Made by a program: the position numbers and the translations under genes
The notes under the pieces: model-generated
Told to the model about the DNA's origin: nothing
The model's database searches: none
Seen by the model: only the letters and a program-made list of their open reading frames with translations
From: Acidaminococcales bacterium
GTDB taxonomy: Bacteria > Bacillota > Negativicutes > Acidaminococcales > JAISLQ01
Direction of reading: 5' to 3'
DNA: 11,306 bases
NCBI GenBank assembly: GCA_031275255.1
Contig: JAISPA010000053.1
Coordinates: 1 to 11,306 of the forward strand
Part shown: positions 1-4,303 of the stretch, piece by piece
Layout of the letters: each line of letters begins with the position of its first letter
How positions within the stretch are numbered: the first letter of the stretch is position 1

Positions 1-530
1 CGTTCTATGCCGAGCGCATCCATAAAGCCGAGGACCAATGTCATGACCAAGGCTACGATGGCGGGCGCGGCGGGAATAAAGAAGGGAAAAATAAAACACA
101 TGGCGATAAAGACGATCACCATGCCTTCAAAAGACAGCGGCATCCTTTTCATAAGCATGGCGGCAACCCGTTTGCTCAGGCCGGATTTGTCCACGCCCTT
201 GGCCATGATCAGGGCAAAGAGCAGCATCCAGATACTGGGGCTGGCAAACCCGCTGAAAGCATCGGCCGGCGGGGAGATTTTCAGAATAAAATAAAGTACG
301 CAGGCTAAAATGGCCGGAAAGGCCGGCGGCATGACGGCGGCTATCCACCAGACGGCGGTCAGCGCGGCTACGGCCATAGCTTGTGAGCCGGCCTTGCTAA
401 GGCCGGGAATCGGCGTAAACCACAAAAAGGCAAAAGCTGCCAGGCCTAAAAGTATGCCAATATTTCTTCTGGCTGCCGGCACGGGCGGCGGCCCTCCGGG
501 AGCCGGTTTTGTTGCGGCGTTATTACTCAT
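1..530 (-). CDS. DASS/SLC13-family carboxylate transporter, N-terminal part (cut by left edge)
   Basis: Membrane transporter of the divalent anion:sodium symporter (DASS, SLC13/CitT-like) type; family members import di- and tricarboxylates or related anions. The start is ATG at 530, preceded by AGGAGG eight bases upstream. 176 codons are visible. Residues 1-22 are a Pro/Ala-rich cytoplasmic tail, followed by hydrophobic segments at about 24-40, 50-66, 70-84, 99-111 and 137-170. Family-like signatures are the WWIAAVMPPAFPAIL stretch (61-75) and FSGFASPSIWMLLFALIMAKG (92-112, split here by naming only its ends: F92, S97-W101, G112). Where the first hairpin of the family normally carries Ser-Asn-Thr, this protein reads IPAAPA (152-157). 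It lies 96 bp downstream of the UbiD-type decarboxylase on the same strand, so the two are probably co-transcribed. The substrate is unknown; the pairing suggests the acid that the decarboxylase uses. The family call is fairly secure, the substrate is not. Confidence 0.8.
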   Translation of the reverse strand, partial: MSNNAATKPAPGGPPPVPAARRNIGILLGLAAFAFLWFTPIPGLSKAGSQAMAVAALTAVWWIAAVMPPAFPAILACVLYFILKISPPADAFSGFASPSIWMLLFALIMAKGVDKSGLSKRVAAMLMKRMPLSFEGMVIVFIAMCFIFPFFIPAAPAIVALVMTLVLGFMDALGIE

Positions 531-577
531 GGCGGTTCCTCCTTTGTTGAATAGGGCAGGACAAAACAGTTATCATA

Positions 578-612
578 TGGGTTCCCGCACTTTGATAAAA
601 CACGGGAACCCA
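578..612. repeat. perfect 10-bp inverted repeat between decarboxylase and transporter genes
   Basis: The arms TGGGTTCCCG (578-587) and CGGGAACCCA (603-612) are perfectly complementary around a 15-base loop. It sits in the 96-bp gap between the decarboxylase stop and the transporter start. On the minus strand the second arm is followed by ATATGATAACTGTTTTG, not a clean T-run. It therefore looks more like an intercistronic stability or processing hairpin, or a leaky terminator, than a full stop. Confidence 0.5.
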
Positions 613-626
613 CAACAGTTCAACGG

Positions 627-2114
627 TTATTTTTTCAGGTCGTCAAAAAAGCCGATTATCGCGGCTTCGCCGGGTATACCCAGTTCTTTCCAACGTGCGT
701 GCGCGTTGTCGTAGCTGTCTTTGGTCATAGCGGTGCGCTTGGAGAAACTGTTGATATATTTATGCTGTTTGCAGGCGAAGATAAAGGCTTTGGAACCGTA
801 GGGGCGGTCGTCCGGCGGGTTCTTGCTGGGATCAAGCGGGGTAGACCAGGTATTGCGCCATATCTCAATATCTTCCGAGCAGCGGCAGCGGGTGGTGGCG
901 GCCCACATGACTTCTTCCAAGTCCGTCGGATCCACATCGTCATCGACGATGTAGTAGAACTTGCTGTAAAACCCGCCGCCCGCCGAACCGGCCGCTACCA
1001 TAGCCGCCTGTTGCGCGTGGCCGGCAAACATTTGCTTTATGGACACAACGGTCATGCCCCAGCCGCCCGCGCCGGCCGGCGGCGACCATACGCCTTTGAT
1101 GCCGGCGACGCCGGCCGCTTCCATGTCGCGCCAAATCTTAGCGGAACGCATAGCGCCCAAAAATACGCTTTGTTCGTTGGCGCCCGGTTTATCGGCCATC
1201 ATAGCGGCGGTGAAGATAGGATTGTTACGATGGTAGACGGCTTCAATCTGCAGGTAAGGGCACTTGTCGCCCGGTTTGCCATAATACCCGGTGAATTCTC
1301 CGAACGGCCCTTCCGACAGCGTCCGGTCAGGATAGACGTACCCTTCGACGGCGAATTCGCACTCGGCCGGGAAAGGTATGCCGGTTACTTTGCCTTTGAC
1401 CAGTTTGATCGGGCTGCCCGCAAAGCCGCCCGCATAGTCAAATTCAGACTCGTGGTTGGCAAAGCCGGTAGAACCCAAAATCATCAGCAAAGGATCTACG
1501 CCGTAGACGCTGACGACCGGCAGAGGTTTGCCTTGCTCCCACCATTTTACCCGATCCAAGCCGCCGCCTTTGCCTGGTGAGGTAAAAAAGCCGACCTTGT
1601 CTTTTTCCATAGCCATCTGGCGGTAGGTGCCGACATTATAACGCCCGCTGTCCGGATCCTGCGTTATTACGATATCGCCGGTGCCGATGTATTTGCCGCC
1701 GTCGCGGGGCCAATGCTGCGGGATGGGGAATTTGAACAGGTCAATTTTATCGCTGGTCAGGTAATTCTCAAAAATCGGCGCATCTTTTTCGGCCACATAT
1801 TCGGGCGAAACCTTTTTGAAACTATTTTTTATCTGCTGTACCAGGTCCAGCGGGCGCCTGCCCGGTTTCTCCCTGAAGGACAGAGCCAGGCGGTTGTAAC
1901 TGCCGCCAATGGGGTTAAAGAGCACCGAACCCGTGTCAAAGCCTTTGGGTTTTTCAAACAGCAAAGTAGGATGTCCCGGATTTCTGCCGTTTAGATAAGC
2001 TAAAGAGCTCATTTCCAGCACAGGGTCAACGTCTTTTTTGATTCTCGCCAGTTCGCCGATTTTTTCCACCTCAGTCAGCCAGTCCCGCAAGTTATTGATT
2101 TTTACATCTCCCAT
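627..2114 (-). CDS. UbiD-family prenylated-FMN-dependent (de)carboxylase
   Basis: UbiD enzymes reversibly decarboxylate aromatic or unsaturated acids using prenylated FMN made by UbiX; no ubiX is in this window. Length is 495 aa, normal for the family. ATG at 2114 has AGGAGG ten bases upstream. Family features seen: N160-x4-R165 (YNVGTYRQ), matching N168/R173 of Aspergillus niger Fdc1; E224, exactly 44 residues before E268, as E233 is before E277; and the catalytic EGPFGE motif with E268 and E273, matching E277/E282. C-terminal family motifs include SPPAG (344-348), FAGHAQQA (363-370), the DDDVD acidic stretch (391-395) and WAATTR (404-409). The histidine that with N168 and E233 binds the metal in Fdc1 (H191) falls at K182/G183 here, in SPGKGGGLD, and no histidine is nearby. 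The upstream position to a DASS transporter suggests catabolism of an imported acid, not ubiquinone synthesis. The exact substrate cannot be told; gallate/protocatechuate/4-hydroxybenzoate-type decarboxylases are the closest named groups. Confidence 0.9.
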   Translation of the reverse strand: MGDVKINNLRDWLTEVEKIGELARIKKDVDPVLEMSSLAYLNGRNPGHPTLLFEKPKGFDTGSVLFNPIGGSYNRLALSFREKPGRRPLDLVQQIKNSFKKVSPEYVAEKDAPIFENYLTSDKIDLFKFPIPQHWPRDGGKYIGTGDIVITQDPDSGRYNVGTYRQMAMEKDKVGFFTSPGKGGGLDRVKWWEQGKPLPVVSVYGVDPLLMILGSTGFANHESEFDYAGGFAGSPIKLVKGKVTGIPFPAECEFAVEGYVYPDRTLSEGPFGEFTGYYGKPGDKCPYLQIEAVYHRNNPIFTAAMMADKPGANEQSVFLGAMRSAKIWRDMEAAGVAGIKGVWSPPAGAGGWGMTVVSIKQMFAGHAQQAAMVAAGSAGGGFYSKFYYIVDDDVDPTDLEEVMWAATTRCRCSEDIEIWRNTWSTPLDPSKNPPDDRPYGSKAFIFACKQHKYINSFSKRTAMTKDSYDNAHARWKELGIPGEAAIIGFFDDLKK

Positions 2115-2156
2115 AAAAATTAAGCCTCCTATATTAATTTTGCGCCTCAGCGCTCT

Positions 2157-2171
2157 GATGATTAAATCATC
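2157..2171. promoter_or_regulatory. short dyad in decarboxylase leader (possible operator)
   Basis: GATGAT (2157-2162) and ATCATC (2166-2171) form a perfect 6-bp dyad around TAA. It lies between the promoter-like element and the ribosome site of the decarboxylase gene, where a repressor would act. No regulator gene is nearby, so the function is a guess. Confidence 0.25.
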
Positions 2172-2212
2172 CTACAGACGGCGGTTTTTCGTAGTAACAG
2201 TAAATAAAATTT

Positions 2213-2242
2213 ATGTAATTAATAAACTGAAAATTTTGTCAA
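2213..2242 (-). promoter_or_regulatory. promoter-like element for the decarboxylase-transporter unit
   Basis: On the minus strand a consensus -35 TTGACA lies at 2242-2237. An imperfect -10, TTACAT (2218-2213), follows after 18 bases; TACATA one base further is an alternative. The surroundings are very AT-rich. It points to the decarboxylase start about 100 bases downstream. The -35 is convincing, the -10 is weak. Confidence 0.4.
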
Positions 2243-2249
2243 ATATATA

Positions 2250-2277
2250 AAAATTTGTAGCGCCGGCTACAAATTTT
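2250..2277. repeat. 12-bp perfect palindrome, operator or terminator-like hairpin
   Basis: AAAATTTGTAGC (2250-2261) and GCTACAAATTTT (2266-2277) pair perfectly around GCCG. It ends 8 bp upstream of the TTGACA above, a position typical for an activator-binding site. Read on the minus strand, the second arm is followed by a TTTTTATATATTT run, so it could instead end a leftward transcript. Few GC pairs make it a weak terminator. Both readings are open. Confidence 0.5.
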
Positions 2278-2612
2278 CCTGATAATCTTTAACTAAGATG
2301 CGCAAGAAGTCCTCCGCCTCTAAGCTCCCTTGCCCGCGTGAGCGAGAATACAGGATGCGTGATGAATTGCGATTGCGCGATTGCGGCAGCAACAGTTTCG
2401 TATTATAATATAGTAAAAATTATTGACGGAGGCGGCAATCCCACACGGCCAACGCTACCCAAGGCATGTTTACACTACCGTTCAACGCTCAGAACCTGAA
2501 CATTTCAGATAGTGTCAACACACCCTGCAGGGCAGCTTAGTGAAAGCGGATAAAACTATTGCAGGCAATTTAACTTGCAATTTCCCGGATACGAACACCA
2601 AAAAATATTGCG
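2278..2612. other. gene-free stretch with degenerate reading frames
   Basis: No convincing gene is present. The minus strand from 2419 to 2267 is open for 50 codons and ends in a TAG inside the palindrome, but it has no ribosome site and no recognised motif. The plus strand has a 36-codon ATG frame at 2298-2408, also without a ribosome site. Other structure: a 10-bp palindrome CCCTGCAGGG at 2523-2532 and a 6-bp dyad ATTGCA/TGCAAT at 2558-2563 and 2576-2581. The stretch could be a decayed repeat or mobile-element remnant. Confidence 0.4.
2467..2520. repeat. imperfect inverted repeat resembling insertion-sequence ends
   Basis: TGTTTACACTA (2467-2477) and TAGTGTCAACA (2510-2520) are complementary at 10 of 11 positions, facing each other across 32 bases. 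TGT...ACA outer ends are common in insertion sequences. A second small pair, GTTCA/TGAAC, lies inside (2480-2484 and 2497-2501). No transposase and no target duplication are visible, so at most this is a relic or a very small non-autonomous element. Confidence 0.25.
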
Positions 2613-2641
2613 TTGACATTAATTATAGTAAGTGATATAAT
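2613..2641 (+). promoter_or_regulatory. full-consensus sigma-70/sigma-A promoter
   Basis: TTGACA (2613-2618), a 17-base spacer and TATAAT (2636-2641) match the consensus at all 12 positions with ideal spacing. The flanks are AT-rich. Transcription would start near 2648. The next protein gene on this strand starts only at 3303, so either it makes a separate small RNA or carD has a leader of about 650 bases. Confidence 0.85.
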
Positions 2642-2659
2642 CAATTTTTTTGACTTCTT

Positions 2660-2688
2660 TTGACTTATTTTAATTGTTATGTTAAAAT
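2660..2688 (+). promoter_or_regulatory. second tandem sigma-70-type promoter
   Basis: TTGACT (2660-2665), a 17-base spacer and TAAAAT (2683-2688) match the consensus at 10 of 12 positions. It lies 47 bp downstream of the perfect promoter on the same strand. Its start would be near 2695, at the first base of the structured segment, which makes it a good candidate for the main start. Confidence 0.65.
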
Positions 2689-2694
2689 TAAAAA

Positions 2695-2844
2695 TATAGT
2701 TGCGACTATTGAACTATACCCCGTTTAACTGAATATCAACCGGGTTCATGCCGAAGTTAGCGGGGGTTGGCCGTTTTTTGCTTTCCCGCTGCCAATAGAT
2801 GAATAAACAAAATGCCGGCCGTCCTTGGCCGAATTTTTGTTATT
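2695..2844 (+). ncRNA. candidate structured small RNA or stand-alone leader, class unknown
   Basis: About 150 bases follow two tandem promoters and end in a terminator-like hairpin. No open frame with a ribosome site fits. Pairings seen: TATAGTT/AACTATA (2695-2701 with 2712-2718); CCCG-TT with AA-C-CGGG (2720-2725 with 2738-2744, one bulged C); AGCGGG/CCCGCT (2759-2764 with 2785-2790); and GTTGGC/GCCAAT (2766-2771 with 2791-2796). The last two interlock, so they form a pseudoknot or are alternatives. I compared it by eye with remembered motifs of SRP RNA, RNase P RNA, tmRNA, TPP, FMN, SAM, glycine, c-di-GMP-I, fluoride, ZTP and T-box RNAs and saw no match. A size near 150-200 bases would also suit 6S RNA, but I could not lay out the required long rod with central bubble. 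The support is architecture, not homology. Confidence 0.45.
2806..2844 (+). terminator. terminator-like hairpin ending the candidate small RNA
   Basis: The core stem CGGCC/GGCCG (2816-2820 with 2827-2831) has a GTCCTT loop and is followed by AATTTTTGTTATT. The outer arms AACAAAA (2806-2812) and TTTTGTT (2835-2841) can also pair, with a 3-base internal mismatch. GC core plus A-tract/T-tract flanks fit an intrinsic terminator of moderate strength. Confidence 0.5.
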
Positions 2845-2887
2845 CCTCTTATCGCGGATAACCTGCCGTATATTCTTCACTGCGCTT

Positions 2888-3178
2888 TCAGACCGGATTT
2901 TTTGCCATCCCTGGCAAATTCGGCATTTGCCCCTCAGCGGCTTTCAGCGGAGAGCGGCCTGCGAAAACGGAAGATTTTAAGGTGGTTGGTTCGATAGTTA
3001 ATTCGCAATATTCAGACTCGGCATTTGCCTTAACCAGTACCTTGAAACACCTAAAGGTTGTCAGCGGACGGCGAGGCTTTGCAACACCGCCCGGCGGGAA
3101 AAAACCGGCGTTTGGTAAACTTTTAGGTGTTACGGGGTACTGCCGGGAAGTTTCGGCAAAAGTACATCTGATTGTCGT
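2888..3178 (-). other. 96-codon open stretch without a usable start (possible gene relic or repeat)
   Basis: On the minus strand the frame is open from just after a TAA (3181-3179) to a TGA at 2890-2888. It has no ATG, GTG or TTG before the last quarter and no ribosome site. The predicted peptide is Pro- and Lys-rich, with stretches such as FFPPGGVAKPRRPL and ANAESEYCELTIEPTT, and I do not recognise it. It overlaps a long-range stem (3046-3131) and a small hairpin, TTTGCCA/TGGCAAA (2901-2907 with 2912-2918). It may be a decayed gene, a dispersed intergenic repeat, or chance openness in a structured region. Confidence 0.25.
3046..3131. repeat. long-range perfect 10-bp stem upstream of carD
   Basis: AACACCTAAA (3046-3055) and TTTAGGTGTT (3122-3131) are perfectly complementary across 66 bases. 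The inside holds GC-rich segments and a small hairpin, GTTT-GGT-AAAC. If transcribed, this would close a multi-branched RNA domain 170 bases before carD. No promoter was found close to carD, so this could be part of a long leader. Its function is unknown. Confidence 0.35.
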
Positions 3179-3302
3179 TTATAGCGGCGCCTGCAATTCA
3201 TGCCAAAAGATCAAAGAGGCGCGCCGTGGCGATTCGAACAGCTTACATGCTTGACCGTAAAGCGGCAAACATAAGCCGTATGTGGTTTGGGGGAGGAGAG
3301 TT

Positions 3303-3782
3303 ATGCTTGCCATAGGCGACAAGGTAGTTTATCCAATGCACGGAGCCGGGATCATTGAAGCGATTGAGGAGCGGGAGATTCATGGTGAAAACCGCAGTTA
3401 TTTTGTGCTGTGCATGATCTTCGGCGACATGAAGGTAATGATCCCGGTAAACAGTGTCGACAACGCAGGGGTAAGGCCGGTTATCGACCAGTCCGAGGTT
3501 GGCAAGGTCCGTACGGTGCTTGTTGATACAAGCGCTGAGCAGCAGCGCCATGCTAACTGGAACCGGCGGTTTAATATGTATCTGAAAAAACTAAAAAGCG
3601 GCAATATCTGCGAAGTGGCGGATGTGGTGCGTCTTTTGGTCAATCAGGAAAAATGCAAAAAACTTTCCACAGGCGAGCGGCGGCTCTTGAATACTGCCAA
3701 ACAGATACTGTTGAGCGAGCTTATGCTCTCGTTTTCTTGTGATTTGGAAAAAGCCGATATGTGGCTGCGCGAGCAATTTTGA
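3303..3782 (+). CDS. carD: CarD/CdnL-family RNA polymerase-binding transcription regulator
   Basis: CarD/CdnL proteins bind the RNA polymerase beta subunit through an N-terminal Tudor-like domain and usually stabilise open promoter complexes, notably at rRNA promoters. Length 159 aa is typical. Residues 1-60 carry the domain, with the hallmark IGDKVVYPMHGAGIIEAIEE (4-23) and DMKVMIPV (42-49). Residues about 75-159 are the helical DNA-contacting part, with W86, R88-R89, KLKSG (96-100) and LSTGERRLL (121-129). ATG at 3303 is chosen because GGGGGAGGAGAG ends two bases upstream; a GTG at 3282 would place that site inside the gene. The gene stands alone with its own terminator and faces the downstream operon. 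In this lineage carD next to yacL/ispD is a familiar arrangement (inference from general knowledge). No promoter is evident within 250 bp upstream; the tandem promoters at 2613-2688 could drive it if the hairpin at 2806 is leaky. Confidence 0.92.
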   Translation: MLAIGDKVVYPMHGAGIIEAIEEREIHGENRSYFVLCMIFGDMKVMIPVNSVDNAGVRPVIDQSEVGKVRTVLVDTSAEQQRHANWNRRFNMYLKKLKSGNICEVADVVRLLVNQEKCKKLSTGERRLLNTAKQILLSELMLSFSCDLEKADMWLREQF

Positions 3783-3867
3783 AAATTTGCCGAACGGCCC
3801 GGAGCATACCGGAAAAGATAAGATCAGCCCGTCAAAAGAGCCTGAACGCGGATTGTCAAGAAATCAC

Positions 3868-3909
3868 ACAAACCTGACGCCGTTTGACTAAAGGCGTCAG
3901 GTTTGTTTT
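3868..3909 (+). terminator. strong intrinsic terminator after carD
   Basis: A perfect 14-bp stem is formed by ACAAACCTGACGCC (3868-3881) and GGCGTCAGGTTTGT (3893-3906) around an 11-base loop. It is followed by TTT then GGTTTG. It lies 85 bases after the carD stop. The flanking A/T runs would let it work on both strands. It separates carD from the operon beginning at 4304. Confidence 0.85.
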
Positions 3910-4102
3910 GGTTTGCGCGCTTTTGTTTTCAGCTAATACTGTTCTTTGGCCGCCTTCAGCGGGAGTCGAATCTACCGCTGAGTAAATTGTTTAATTGCTT
4001 TTCGCGTGTTCGCGGTAAACCCGGCCGTTCAGGCGCTATTTCCGTTCCGGCAGCAGGGTCCGCCACCCTTGCAGTTATTTTTCCGCAGGCGGCGCCGGGG
4101 CA
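3910..4102. other. spacer between carD terminator and operon promoter
   Basis: I see no gene here. The only structure noted is a 6-bp pair CAGCGG/CCGCTG (3957-3962 with 3975-3980) around GAGTCGAATCTA. That loop faintly resembles a tRNA T-loop, but there is no tRNA body around it. Confidence 0.4.
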
Positions 4103-4131
4103 TTGTTATTGCGTATGTTTTTGTGTATTAT
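4103..4131 (+). promoter_or_regulatory. probable promoter of the yacL-to-rlmB operon
   Basis: TTGTTA (4103-4108), a 17-base spacer and TATTAT (4126-4131) match the sigma-70 consensus at 9 of 12 positions. Start would be near 4138, giving a leader of about 165 bases before yacL. It is the best candidate in the spacer and is correctly placed after the carD terminator. Confidence 0.55.
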
Positions 4132-4210
4132 TAAGATATGTGATGCTTTAAAGAAATAAAGGCCGGCTGTCATACGAATAATTATTGCAGATAAAGCGTT
4201 AAAGCCCGGG

Positions 4211-4266
4211 AAGGCGAACCTTGGACCCTGCCGGCGGCGCGCGGCTGTCTGTTGCGGGCCGGCAGG
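4211..4266 (+). promoter_or_regulatory. structured leader of yacL
   Basis: Two hairpins lie in the leader: AAGG-CGAA-CCTT (4211-4222) and a perfect 9-bp stem CCTGCCGGC/GCCGGCAGG (4227-4235 with 4258-4266) with a 22-base GC-rich loop. No T-run follows, so it is not a terminator. The T-box consensus is not present although two tRNA synthetases lie in the operon. A role in mRNA stability or binding of a protein is possible. Confidence 0.35.
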
Positions 4267-4303
4267 CTGCGAACATTATATTTTATGGCAAGGAGGTGAA
4301 AAA

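Noticed and set aside
699..1580. 293-codon plus-strand frame opposite the decarboxylase
   Set aside because: It is the antisense shadow of a clear UbiD gene with intact motifs; long shadows are expected in GC-rich coding sequence.
2298..2408. 36-codon ATG frame on the plus strand
   Set aside because: It has no ribosome site, no recognised motif, and lies in a region that looks like decayed or repeat sequence.
3225..3250. tRNA T-loop-like sequence (GTTCGAATC on the minus strand)
   Set aside because: The flanking bases do not form a T-stem, and no acceptor, D or anticodon arms can be laid out around it.
2812..3254. Two plus-strand ATG frames of 61 and 90 codons upstream of carD
   Set aside because: Neither has a ribosome site or a recognisable protein family, and they overlap the terminator-like hairpin and the long-range stem. 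The CxxC in the second is not supported by other thioredoxin-like features.
3957..3980. Second T-loop-like segment in a small hairpin
   Set aside because: Only a 6-bp stem with a 12-base loop is present; no tRNA body is found on either strand.
3903..4151. 82-codon plus-strand frame after the carD terminator
   Set aside because: It starts inside the terminator stem, has no ribosome site and ends beyond the likely operon promoter.
4138..4303. T-box riboswitch for the synthetase operon
   Set aside because: The conserved T-box sequence AGGGTGGNACCGCG and a terminator/antiterminator pair are not present.
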